From Roseicyclus marinus (GTDB lineage: Bacteria; Pseudomonadota; Alphaproteobacteria; Rhodobacterales; Rhodobacteraceae): DNA of 64,000 nucleotides. The translations under genes were made by a program, and so were the position numbers. Location of the stretch: NCBI RefSeq assembly GCF_030163795.1, contig NZ_JASJOF010000004.1, positions 62,001 through 126,000 on the forward strand, in the 5' to 3' direction. The notes beneath the pieces were generated by a model. The model did not search any database, was not told the DNA's origin, and was given only the letters and a program-made list of their open reading frames with translations. Shown in pieces: positions 8,022 to 16,374 of the stretch. Position 1 is the first letter of the stretch. Each line of letters starts with the position of its first letter.

Positions 8022-8963
8022 TCAGCGGTATTCGCCCGCGAATTGCTCCACCATCTCGAGCGCGTCTGCGGTCACGAAACCGGGGCCCGAGTTGATGTTG
8101 TTGCCCGGCAGCACGCCAAAGCGGTGGTAGTTCGTCATCACGACGACAGGCAGATAGGCCTGCAGATAAGGCTGCTGGTCGATCCCCCAGGCGATGACGC
8201 CATCGCGGATGCCCTGCACGATGTTCTCGCCCAGGTCGAAGGTGCCGAAATAGATGTCGCCCGCCAGACCCATCTGCTCCAGCGCAAGGATGGTCGGGTC
8301 GGCGCTGGTCGGGCCCAGCGTCAGCACGGCATCGGTTTCCGGGTTGGCGTTCAGATAGGCCATCACGCGGTTCTGGATTTCCGCCGGGTCCTGCCCGCTG
8401 TCGATCATCTGGTTGCCCAGTTCCACGCCCAGACCATCGGCAAAGCCCTGGCAGCGCTCGGTCGAAGACGGGCTGGAGATGTAGTGGTTCACGCACAGGA
8501 AGCTGCCCACGCCATCGCCCGCCGCGCGCAGACCGGCGGCGTAACCTGCGTCATATTCCGGCTGGCCCACATACATCAGCGCGCCGACCTCGCGCGCCTG
8601 TTCCGGCGTGCCCGAGTTGATGATGATGACATCGATCCCGCTGTCCACGGCGGCCCGGATCGGACCGGACAGGACATCGGGGTCTGCCAGCGTGGTGATG
8701 ATCCCATCGGGGCCGCTTGCTGCCGCCTGCTCGATGATGCGCGCCATATCGGCCAAATCGCCGGTCGGCGGGTTGCGGTATTCCACCGTCACGTCCATCT
8801 GCTCGCCCGCCAGCGCAAGGCCGTTCTTGATCGTGTTCCACCAGCTGTCGCTGTCGGGCGCATGGCTCACCAGCACATAGCGCTCGCCATCGGCCTGCGC
8901 CGCACCCGCCAGCGTGGCGGCGGCGACGGCGGTGGCCGCCATCGTTTTCAGCAATGTCTTCAT
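8022..8963 (-). CDS. Periplasmic sugar/cyclitol-binding protein of the ABC importer
   Basis: A 313-residue class I periplasmic binding protein (peripla_BP_4 type). It has a Sec signal peptide (residues 1 to about 24, cleavage after AGAAQA) and the ligand-cleft elements NTIKNGLALAGEQM, INSGTPEQAREVGALMYVGQPEYDAG and LGPTSADPTILALEQMG. The ATG at 8963 follows GGGAGGACATC. It is the first gene of the minus-strand operon and starts 83 bases from the LacI palindrome. The ligand is probably an inositol or related polyol, inferred from context only. Confidence 0.9.
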   Translation of the reverse strand: MKTLLKTMAATAVAAATLAGAAQADGERYVLVSHAPDSDSWWNTIKNGLALAGEQMDVTVEYRNPPTGDLADMARIIEQAAASGPDGIITTLADPDVLSGPIRAAVDSGIDVIIINSGTPEQAREVGALMYVGQPEYDAGYAAGLRAAGDGVGSFLCVNHYISSPSSTERCQGFADGLGVELGNQMIDSGQDPAEIQNRVMAYLNANPETDAVLTLGPTSADPTILALEQMGLAGDIYFGTFDLGENIVQGIRDGVIAWGIDQQPYLQAYLPVVVMTNYHRFGVLPGNNINSGPGFVTADALEMVEQFAGEYR

Positions 8964-9046
8964 GATGTCCTCCCAAACATGTCTCGGGGTCTCGCCGGGT
9001 CCTCTCCCGTCGCGCCCTTGATGAACCCTAGCCCCGAATCGGACGT

Positions 9047-9066
9047 TTTGCAACCGGTTGCAAAAT
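9047..9066. promoter_or_regulatory. LacI-type operator, left inositol arm
   Basis: A perfect 20-base palindrome with core TTGCAACC-GGTTGCAA and TT/AA flanks, centred between the divergent importer operon and lacI-family gene. The central CG and dyad symmetry are typical of LacI-family sites. The same 16-base core recurs at 13411-13426. Confidence 0.85.
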
Positions 9067-9140
9067 ACCGTGATCCCGCGCAGACTTGTCCGGCGGCACC
9101 GACCGTATAAACAGGATGTGGGACCAGACGGACTTTGCAG

Positions 9141-10139
9141 ATGGCGGCAACCCTCAAGGATGTGGCAGAACGTGCGGGCGTGTCGCGCTCGGCGGTCTCG
9201 CGCACCTTCACCGAAGGCGCCTCCGTCTCGGCCAAGACCCGCGCCAAGGTGGAAAAAGCCGCGCGCGATCTGGGCTACAGCCCCAATGCGCTCGCCTCCT
9301 CGCTGACCACGGGCCGCACGAAACTGATCGGGCTGATCTCCAACAACTTCCACAACCCGCTGTTTCTCGAGGTGTTCGACCTTTTCACGCGCGGCCTGCA
9401 GGATCGCGGGTTGCGCCCGCTTCTCGTCAATCTCAGCGCCGAGACCGATCCCGCCAATTCGCTCCGGATGCTGCGGCAATATTCGGTGGACGGGGTGATC
9501 GTCGCCTCCTCGACCCTGCCGCCCAGCTTCGCCGAAGCCTTCCGCGACGCGGGCCTGCCCGTCGTCCATTCCTTCGGCCGCTACACGACCTCGCCCCATG
9601 TCCATGTCGTCGGCATCGACAACATCGCCTGCGGCCGCATGGCCGCCGAGACGCTGATCGCGCGCGGCTACACCCGCGTGGCCTTCATGGGCGGACCGGA
9701 AACCGCCACCTCGACGCAGGACCGCGCGCGCGGGTTTTTCGCCAAGCTCGCCGAACATCCCGAGATTGCCGTCAGCACCAGCTACGCCCGCGCCTATTCC
9801 TTCGACGCGGGCCGGGTCGAGATGACCCGCCTCCTGATGCAGGACCCCGCGCAGGCCTATTTCTGCGGCGACGATGTTCTCTCCATCGGCGCGCTGTCTG
9901 CCATCGAAGAAGCGGGCCTGCGCTGCCCCGAGGATATCGGGATCATCGGGCTGAACGACATGGATATGGCGCGCTGGCAGAACATCGACCTGACCACGAT
10001 CCGCCAACCCATCCCCGAGATTATCGGCGCCTCGATCGACCTCGTCATCGCCACGATCGAACAGCCAGACCGCCACCCTGAAACCCGGCTCTTTCCTTGC
10101 CGCGTGATCGAACGGGGCACGCTGCGCCCGGTGCAGTGA
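9141..10139 (+). CDS. LacI-family transcriptional regulator of the inositol locus
   Basis: A 332-residue LacI/GalR regulator. The N-terminal helix-turn-helix reads TLKDVAERAGVSRSAVSRTF, followed by the hinge helix (YSPNALASSLTTGRT) and a periplasmic-binding-protein-like effector domain to the end. The ATG at 9141 is preferred over a TTG two codons earlier because it places the standard MA-x-LKDVA start. It is divergent from the ABC importer with a perfect operator between, so autoregulation and repression of both inositol arms are likely. The effector is unknown, probably an inositol derivative. Confidence 0.92.
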   Translation: MAATLKDVAERAGVSRSAVSRTFTEGASVSAKTRAKVEKAARDLGYSPNALASSLTTGRTKLIGLISNNFHNPLFLEVFDLFTRGLQDRGLRPLLVNLSAETDPANSLRMLRQYSVDGVIVASSTLPPSFAEAFRDAGLPVVHSFGRYTTSPHVHVVGIDNIACGRMAAETLIARGYTRVAFMGGPETATSTQDRARGFFAKLAEHPEIAVSTSYARAYSFDAGRVEMTRLLMQDPAQAYFCGDDVLSIGALSAIEEAGLRCPEDIGIIGLNDMDMARWQNIDLTTIRQPIPEIIGASIDLVIATIEQPDRHPETRLFPCRVIERGTLRPVQ

Positions 10140-10227
10140 CGCACCAACCCGCGCGTCACGGGCGCTTTGCGTGCCGGTTTCGGTAACGACGGGAAAACGA
10201 CGCGATCACGACAGCATCCCTACAGGA

Positions 10228-11361
10228 TCACGACCGGAACATCGGCGGCCTTGCATCGACCCAAGCCCCCCCATCCTTGGCCGAGGCAACGGCGGCATGA
10301 ACGGCCGCCATCGACCGCAACCCATCCTCCGCCATGGGCAGACCGTCGCGCTTTTCGCCCCGGATCGCGGCGGCCAGATCGACATAGATATTGGCCACGG
10401 CCAGCGGGAACCCCTCGGGATGGGCGATGGCCACGCGCGACAGCCGCGCCGCCTCGTCCGACAGCCCGCTTTCGCCCTTTTCCATGATCTGCGTGCGCCC
10501 GCCCACCGGCGTGTAATACACTTGGTTGGGCTGCTCCGATGCCCACCGCATCCCGCCCGTTTCGCCAAAGACCTGGATGTCGAACCCATGCTGCCGCCCG
10601 ATGGCGACGGACGACGTCCATAGCCGCCCGACCGTGCCGCCGCTCATGCGGAAATTGACCATCGCGTCATCTTCCAAGACCCGGCTCGCAATGGTCGAGG
10701 CGAAATCGGCGGACACCCTATCCACCTCATCTCCCACGATAAAACTCGCCATATGCAGCGCGTGGATACCGCAATCGGCGAATTGTCCCGACACGCCCGC
10801 CATCGCCGGATCATAGCGCCACCGCACGCGCGGATTATCCGCATCCTGCGCATTTCCGTGATGCCCATGGCTGAAATTCGTGACGACCAGACGCACCTTT
10901 CCGATCTGTCCCGTGGCCACCATCTGGCGCATCTCGCGCACCATCGGATAGGCGGAATAACAGTAATTCACCGCGCAGATACGACCGCTGGCCTTGGCCA
11001 CGCGCACGATCTCCTCGCCCTCTTCGACCGTCATGGTCATGGGCTTTTCGCACAGCACATGGAACCCGGCTTCGAGAAAGGCCTTGGTGATCTCGAAATG
11101 CGTGGAATTGGGCGTCGCCACCGTCACAAGGTCGACCCGGTCCGCGCGGCCGCGCTCGCCCTCCAGCATCTCGCGCCAATCGCCATAGGCCCGATCCGCC
11201 GCAACGCCAAGCCGCTGCGCATAGGCGCGTCCCTTCTCGGGATCGGCATCCAAAGCACCGGCCGCAAGGGAAAAATTCCCATCCGCCAGCGCGCCTAAAC
11301 GATGCGCCGGCCCGATCTGGGACCCTTCGCCGCCGCCGATCATGCCCCAGTTGAGCTTCAT
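10228..11361 (-). CDS. Gfo/Idh/MocA family oxidoreductase A
   Basis: A 377-residue NAD(P)-dependent dehydrogenase with an N-terminal Rossmann fold (GMIGGGEGSQIG) and the family EKP motif (HVLCEKPMTM), whose lysine is catalytic. A GIHALHM segment matches the position of the catalytic histidine. It is the last gene of a three-gene minus-strand operon (dehydrogenase, TIM-barrel isomerase, this) divergent from iolD. Family members in inositol loci oxidise or interconvert inositol isomers (scyllo-, chiro-) or their keto forms, and the exact substrate cannot be told. It converges with the lacI-family gene across 88 bases with no visible feature. Confidence 0.85.
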   Translation of the reverse strand: MKLNWGMIGGGEGSQIGPAHRLGALADGNFSLAAGALDADPEKGRAYAQRLGVAADRAYGDWREMLEGERGRADRVDLVTVATPNSTHFEITKAFLEAGFHVLCEKPMTMTVEEGEEIVRVAKASGRICAVNYCYSAYPMVREMRQMVATGQIGKVRLVVTNFSHGHHGNAQDADNPRVRWRYDPAMAGVSGQFADCGIHALHMASFIVGDEVDRVSADFASTIASRVLEDDAMVNFRMSGGTVGRLWTSSVAIGRQHGFDIQVFGETGGMRWASEQPNQVYYTPVGGRTQIMEKGESGLSDEAARLSRVAIAHPEGFPLAVANIYVDLAAAIRGEKRDGLPMAEDGLRSMAAVHAAVASAKDGGAWVDARPPMFRS

Positions 11362-11373
11362 CGCCTAACCCCC

Positions 11374-12264
11374 TCAGAAACCGATGCTTTGCAGGTATTC
11401 GCGGTTCGCCCGCGCATCCGTGATGGGCGAGACATCCAGCGTCGGGTCGCAATCCTGCTCCACCGTGCACCAGCCCTCGAACCCATGGTCGAGCAGGATT
11501 TGCCGCACGGCGGGGAAATCCACGTCGCCCTGGCCCAGGTTGCAGAAAATCCCCTGTCCGCAGGCGTCATAGAACCCGGTGCTTTTCGCGATGGCATCCG
11601 CTTTCACGACCGGGTCGATGTCCTTGAAATGCATGTAGGAAATCCGCCCGATATGCCTGCGCATGAAGGCCACGGGGTCAAACCCCGCATAGGAATGGTG
11701 GCCGGTGTCGAAACAGATCTTCAGGATATCTTCAGGAACCTCATCTAAAAGCCTCTCAAGCTCCGGCTCGAAATCCATGAACCCAGCGGCATGGGCGTGA
11801 ATACCGACGGTTAACCCGTAGTCCTCCGCCCCCATCCGCGCCACATGGGCGATACGGTCCCGAAACGCCGCCCATTCGGCGGCATCCATCTGCTCGGCAT
11901 CCACCGCGCGGCCCGCCGTCGGCGCGCGCCGGGGCGAAATGCTGTCGATCAGCACAAGGTGCCGCGCCCCATGCGCCACCAGCGCCTTGCAGGTCCTGAC
12001 GGCCCCATCCAGCACGTCATCCCATTGATCCGGATCATGAAACGCCCGGAACACGACGCCGCCGATCAACTCCAACCCATGTTCGTCCAGCGCCTCGGCC
12101 AGAACCGCCGGATCCTCGGGCATGAAGCCCACAGGCCCCAGTTCGATGCCCGTATAGCCCGCATCGGCGCAGTCCTTCAGCACCGACCGCCACGGCGGAT
12201 TGCGCGGGTCATTGGCGAATTCGACGCCCCAGGAACAGGGGGCATTGCCGATGCGGATCGTCAT
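11374..12264 (-). CDS. TIM-barrel sugar isomerase/epimerase; candidate inosose dehydratase or isomerase (IolE/IolI-like)
   Basis: A 296-residue xylose-isomerase-like TIM barrel starting IGNAPCSWGVEF. Metal-site residues are recognisable as GIHAHAAGF, CFDTGHHSYAG and YMHFKDIDP. The family includes 2-keto-myo-inositol dehydratase (IolE) and inosose isomerase (IolI). The N-terminus does not look like classical IolE, yet no other IolE candidate occurs here although iolB, C, D and G are present, so it may fill the IolE step. Start at 12264 is chosen because it begins just before the conserved first strand. It lies between two dehydrogenase genes with 12- and 14-base gaps. Confidence 0.8.
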   Translation of the reverse strand: MTIRIGNAPCSWGVEFANDPRNPPWRSVLKDCADAGYTGIELGPVGFMPEDPAVLAEALDEHGLELIGGVVFRAFHDPDQWDDVLDGAVRTCKALVAHGARHLVLIDSISPRRAPTAGRAVDAEQMDAAEWAAFRDRIAHVARMGAEDYGLTVGIHAHAAGFMDFEPELERLLDEVPEDILKICFDTGHHSYAGFDPVAFMRRHIGRISYMHFKDIDPVVKADAIAKSTGFYDACGQGIFCNLGQGDVDFPAVRQILLDHGFEGWCTVEQDCDPTLDVSPITDARANREYLQSIGF

Positions 12265-12278
12265 GGAAGCTGAACCTT

Positions 12279-13382
12279 TCAGGTTGCGGGGACGGAATGC
12301 CACCGGCCATCCTCGGCCGCGGCGAAAGCTGTGTCGATGACGCGGGCCACGGCAAGCCCGTCGCGGAACCTCGGCCAGACCGGCTGGCCCGTGTGGATCG
12401 CATGCAGGAAATCGCGTGCCTCGATGATGATCTGGTCTTGGTATCCGGTGCCATGCCCCGGCCCCTGGCAAAACGCGCCATAGTCGGGATGCGCAGGACC
12501 GGTCAGGATACGGGTGAACCCGCGCGTGGCCTCCGGCCCCTCGGCACGGAACAGATGGACGGCGTTCTGATCTTCCTGATCGAACCGGATGGCACCTTTT
12601 GTGCCATGGATTTCATAGGCATAGCCCATCTTGCGGCCCGTTGCGACGCGGCTGAAATACAGATGCCCCATCACCCCGCTGACAAAGCGCACCATCATTT
12701 GTCCGTGGTCGTCATTGTCGACCGCGACACCGCCGCGCGCCTCATGCACCGTTTCCACCCGCGCCGACAGCTCCGCGATCGGCCCCATCAACGCCAACGC
12801 GCAATTGACCATATGTGGCGACAGATCGCCCATGCAGCCATTGGGCCGCCCAAAGCAGCGCCAATTGGGCGGGGCCTCCGGATCGGCCAGAAAATCCTCG
12901 GTATGCTCCCCCCGAAACCAGGTCACATCGCCGATGGCCCCCTCGGCCAACAGCTGCCGCACGAATTGCGTGGCCGGCGTGCGGACGTAGTTGAACCCGA
13001 TCATATTGGGCAGGCCACTGGCCTCGGCGGCCGCCACCATGGCTTCGGCATCTTCCAGCGACGCGCCCAGCGGCTTTTCGCAAAACACCGGTTTTCCGGC
13101 CGCAAAGGCCGCTTCGGCAATCGCGCGATGCGTCGTCTGGGGTGATGCGATCACCACCGCGCCCACCCGCGCATCCGCCACCACCTCGCGCCAATCGCGG
13201 CCTGCGCGGGCAAACCCATAGGCGGCGCGATAGCGTTCCGAAGAGGCGGGCGTCGATCCCGCGATCATCTCCAGCCTTGGGCGCAGGGGCGTGTCGAACA
13301 CCGCGCCGACCGAAGCCATGGCCACGGCATGGGCCTTGCCCATGTAGCCGCCGCCGATCAGGCCGATGCCGATCTCGGGCAT
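12279..13382 (-). CDS. Gfo/Idh/MocA family oxidoreductase B
   Basis: A 367-residue NAD(P)-dependent dehydrogenase: Rossmann loop GLIGGGYMGKAHA, catalytic lysine in FCEKPLGAS, and GDLSPHMVNCAL at the catalytic histidine position. The ATG at 13382 follows GGGAGGAT, and the longer open frame upstream runs into the operator and iolD leader. It is the first gene of the minus-strand arm, about 28 bases from the shared operator, so it is probably derepressed together with iolD. Likely an inositol-isomer or sugar dehydrogenase. Its distance from IolG suggests a different substrate. Confidence 0.85.
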   Translation of the reverse strand: MPEIGIGLIGGGYMGKAHAVAMASVGAVFDTPLRPRLEMIAGSTPASSERYRAAYGFARAGRDWREVVADARVGAVVIASPQTTHRAIAEAAFAAGKPVFCEKPLGASLEDAEAMVAAAEASGLPNMIGFNYVRTPATQFVRQLLAEGAIGDVTWFRGEHTEDFLADPEAPPNWRCFGRPNGCMGDLSPHMVNCALALMGPIAELSARVETVHEARGGVAVDNDDHGQMMVRFVSGVMGHLYFSRVATGRKMGYAYEIHGTKGAIRFDQEDQNAVHLFRAEGPEATRGFTRILTGPAHPDYGAFCQGPGHGTGYQDQIIIEARDFLHAIHTGQPVWPRFRDGLAVARVIDTAFAAAEDGRWHSVPAT

Positions 13383-13410
13383 ATCCTCCCCTCCCTGCCG
13401 CAGTCGCATG

Positions 13411-13426
13411 TTGCAACCGGTTGCAA
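13411..13426. promoter_or_regulatory. LacI-type operator, right inositol arm
   Basis: A perfect 16-base palindrome, TTGCAACC-GGTTGCAA, identical to the core at 9049-9064. It lies between divergent dehydrogenase B and iolD and probably binds the LacI-family protein encoded at 9141. Confidence 0.85.
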
Positions 13427-13519
13427 AATTCGTATCCTGAGTCGGTGCGGCACGCAACGGGCAAACCGGGTAGACACCGGGCACAGGCAGGCGCTGCCGC
13501 CACGAGGGAGGGATCAGAC

Positions 13520-15391
13520 ATGAGCGACGCAGGCCAAACCATCCGCCTGACCACGGCACAGGCCATCACGCGCTACCTGCTCAACCAGTTCATCGTGATC
13601 GACGGTGTCGAAACCCGCATCTGCGGCGGCGGCTTCGGCATTTTCGGCCATGGCAATGTCCCCTGCCTGGGCGAGGCGCTTTACCCCGTGCAGGACGCCC
13701 TGCCGCTCTATCGCGGCCAGAACGAACAAAGCATGGGCTTTGCCGCCGCCGCTTACGCCAAATACCACCTGCGCCGCCGCTTCATGTTCTGCACCGCCTC
13801 TGCCGGGCCGGGCACGGCGAACCTCCTGACGGCGGCAGCACTCGCCCATGCCAATCGCCTGCCGCTCCTGATGCTCTGCGGCGACACCTTCCTGACGCGC
13901 CTGCCCGATCCGGTGCTGCAACAGCTCGAACATTTCGGCAATCCGACGCTTGGGCTTAACGATGCCTTCAAATCGGTCAGCCGCTACTGGGATCGCATCA
14001 CACATCCCGCGCAAGTGATACAAACCCTGCCCGCAGCACTTGCCACCCTGCTCGATCCCGCCGATTGCGGCCCGGCTTTCCTCGCCCTTCCCCAAGATGT
14101 GCAGGGCTGGGCCTATGATTACCCGGTCGACTTCTTCGCCCGCCGTGTCCACCGCATCCGCAGGCAGGCGCCGGACGTGGCCGAAATCGTGGATGCCGCA
14201 GCCCTCCTGAAAGGCGCCAAACGCCCCATGATCATCGCGGGCGGCGGCGTGCAATATTCCGGCGCCGTAGCCGAACTGACCGCACTGGCCGAGGCGCATG
14301 GCATACCCGTGGTCGAAACCATCGCGGGCCGCGCCAACATGCTGGCGACCCATCCGCTCAATATCGGGCCCCTCGGCGTCACCGGATCGGACAGCGCGAA
14401 TACCATCGCAGAACGCGCCGACGTGATCCTTGCCGTCGGCACAAGGTTGCAGGATTTCACCACCGGCTCCTGGACGGCCTTTGCGCCGGAGGCGCGCTTC
14501 ATCGGCCTGAACGCCGCGCGCCACGATGCGATCAAGCATCTGTCGCTGCCGGTCGTGGGCGATGCGAAACTGGGTCTCGCAGCCCTTGGCGCGGCGATGA
14601 CAGGCTACCAGACACCCGCCGATTGGACCGCCACCGCGCAGGCCGAGCGCCGCAAATGGGACGCCTATGTCGAAGACAACGTGACCCCCGGCAACCGCCC
14701 CAATTCCTACGCGCAGGCCATCGGTGTCGTGAACGCGCTCTGCGACAAACGCGACCGGATCGTGACGGCGGCCGGCGGCCTGCCCGCCGAGGTCACGGCC
14801 AATTGGCGCACCCTCGACATCGGCACGGTCGACGTGGAATTCGGCTTTTCGTGCATGGGCTACGAGATCGCGGGCGGTTGGGGCGCGCGCATCGCACAGT
14901 CGCAGGTCGAACCCGAAAAGGACACGATCGTCTTCGTCGGCGACGGCTCTTACCTGCTGATGAATTCCGACATCTATTCCTCTGTCCTGACGCAGAAGAA
15001 ACTCATCATCCTTGTGCTCGACAACGGCGGCTTCGCCGTCATCAACAAGCTTCAGAACAACACAGGCCAGGACAGTTTCAACAACCTGATCGCCGATTGC
15101 CCCACCGTGCCCGAGCCTTTCCTCGTGGATTTCGAAAGCCATGCCCGCTCCATGGGGGCCGATGCTGTGACCGTCGCAAACCCCTCCGAACTGGCCGAGG
15201 CGTTCAAGACCGCCAAGGCGGCCGACAAGACAACCGTCATCGTGATGCAGGTCGACCCCTACGAGGGCTGGACCACCCAAGGCCACACCTGGTGGGAAGT
15301 CGGAACCGCCGAGGTGTCCGAAACGGCCTCCGTCCGCGAAAAACACGCCGAGATCGAGGCCAGCCGCGCCCGCCAGCGCCGGGGGGTCTGA
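13520..15391 (+). CDS. iolD: 3D-(3,5/4)-trihydroxycyclohexane-1,2-dione hydrolase
   Basis: A 623-residue thiamine-diphosphate enzyme that opens the cyclohexanedione ring to 5-deoxy-glucuronate in inositol catabolism. The catalytic glutamate region YRGQNEQSMGFAAAAYAK is N-terminal. The ThDP/Mg motif (VGDGSYLLMNSDIYSS, closing at VLDNGGFAVINK) lies near residues 470-505. Length matches family IolD. The ATG at 13520 follows GGGAGGGATC. First gene of the five-gene plus-strand inositol operon, with the next gene 3 bases downstream. Confidence 0.95.
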   Translation: MSDAGQTIRLTTAQAITRYLLNQFIVIDGVETRICGGGFGIFGHGNVPCLGEALYPVQDALPLYRGQNEQSMGFAAAAYAKYHLRRRFMFCTASAGPGTANLLTAAALAHANRLPLLMLCGDTFLTRLPDPVLQQLEHFGNPTLGLNDAFKSVSRYWDRITHPAQVIQTLPAALATLLDPADCGPAFLALPQDVQGWAYDYPVDFFARRVHRIRRQAPDVAEIVDAAALLKGAKRPMIIAGGGVQYSGAVAELTALAEAHGIPVVETIAGRANMLATHPLNIGPLGVTGSDSANTIAERADVILAVGTRLQDFTTGSWTAFAPEARFIGLNAARHDAIKHLSLPVVGDAKLGLAALGAAMTGYQTPADWTATAQAERRKWDAYVEDNVTPGNRPNSYAQAIGVVNALCDKRDRIVTAAGGLPAEVTANWRTLDIGTVDVEFGFSCMGYEIAGGWGARIAQSQVEPEKDTIVFVGDGSYLLMNSDIYSSVLTQKKLIILVLDNGGFAVINKLQNNTGQDSFNNLIADCPTVPEPFLVDFESHARSMGADAVTVANPSELAEAFKTAKAADKTTVIVMQVDPYEGWTTQGHTWWEVGTAEVSETASVREKHAEIEASRARQRRGV

Positions 15392-15394
15392 TCC

Positions 15395-16363
15395 ATGCAG
15401 CTCAAGGGCAACCGATTTCTCATCATCGGACGCGCGGGCATGGATTTCTACCCCGACCCGCCCGGCACCAAGACCGAAGAGGCCACGCAGTTCTTCGCCT
15501 GCCTGGGCGGATCATCGGCCAATATCGGCGTGGCCATCGTCAAATTGGGCGGCAAGGCCGATCTGGTCACCTGCGTCTCGGATGATGCCATCGGGCGCTT
15601 TGCGCTGAACGAGCTTGACCGCTACGGCATCGGCCGCGCCCATGTCCGCTCCGTGGGGGGCGAGGCGCGCAATTCGCTGGCCGTCGTCGAAACCCGGATC
15701 GAGGATCACCAATCGGTCATCTACCGCAACGGCGCCGCCGATTTCGAGATGACCACCGCCGATGTCGAGGCCGTGGATTACACCCGCTACGATGCGCTCA
15801 TCACCACCGGCACGGTGCTGGCCGCCGAACCCTCGCGCAGCGCCGCCTTCCGCGCCTTCGATCTTGCGCGCGCCGCAGGTCTGCCGCTCATCTTCGACAT
15901 CGACTACCGCCCCTATTCCTGGCCCTCCGCTGACGTCGCAGCCGAGGTCTATTCCCGCGCCGGGGCGCTGTGCGATGTGATCGTGGGCAATGACGTGGAA
16001 TTCGGCTTCATGGCGGGCGATTACGACCAGGGCCTTGCCAAGGCGCGGGATCTTGTTGCCCAAGGCGCGCAACTCGCCGTCTACAAGATGGGCGAAAAAG
16101 GGGCCGTGACCATCACGCCCACGGGCGAGATCACGACCGGCATCTACAAGACCGCCGCGCTCAAACCGACCGGCGCGGGCGACAGTTTCATGGGCGGGCT
16201 CGTCTCGGGCTTGGCTTCCGGATTGCCGCTCCGCGACGCGGTTTTGCAAGGCTCCGCTGCCGCCGCAATGGTCGTCTCGCGCGTCGGATGCGCCCCTGCC
16301 ATGCCCACGCGGGCCGAGCTTGACGATTTCCTTCGCGCGCAGTCCGCGCCTCTCCCCGCCTGA
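15395..16363 (+). CDS. iolC: 5-dehydro-2-deoxygluconokinase
   Basis: A 322-residue PfkB-family kinase that phosphorylates 5-dehydro-2-deoxy-gluconate. The N-terminal substrate motif CLGGSSANIGVAIVKLGG and the C-terminal PfkB signature PTGAGDSFMGG (near residue 260, Asp as base) are intact. Some IolC proteins carry a C-terminal aldolase-like domain. This one does not, and a separate class II aldolase gene follows two genes later. It sits between iolD and the second iolB. Confidence 0.93.
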   Translation: MQLKGNRFLIIGRAGMDFYPDPPGTKTEEATQFFACLGGSSANIGVAIVKLGGKADLVTCVSDDAIGRFALNELDRYGIGRAHVRSVGGEARNSLAVVETRIEDHQSVIYRNGAADFEMTTADVEAVDYTRYDALITTGTVLAAEPSRSAAFRAFDLARAAGLPLIFDIDYRPYSWPSADVAAEVYSRAGALCDVIVGNDVEFGFMAGDYDQGLAKARDLVAQGAQLAVYKMGEKGAVTITPTGEITTGIYKTAALKPTGAGDSFMGGLVSGLASGLPLRDAVLQGSAAAAMVVSRVGCAPAMPTRAELDDFLRAQSAPLPA

Positions 16364-16374
16364 CAGGAGCGCCG

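Noticed and set aside
8964-10076. Long minus-strand open frame extending the periplasmic binding-protein gene upstream
   Set aside because: It runs antisense through the lacI-family gene, has no family content before the signal peptide, and the ATG at 8963 has a strong ribosome site.
10140-10227. Convergent gap between the lacI-family gene and dehydrogenase A examined for a terminator or small RNA
   Set aside because: No stable hairpin, promoter pair or ORF was visible.
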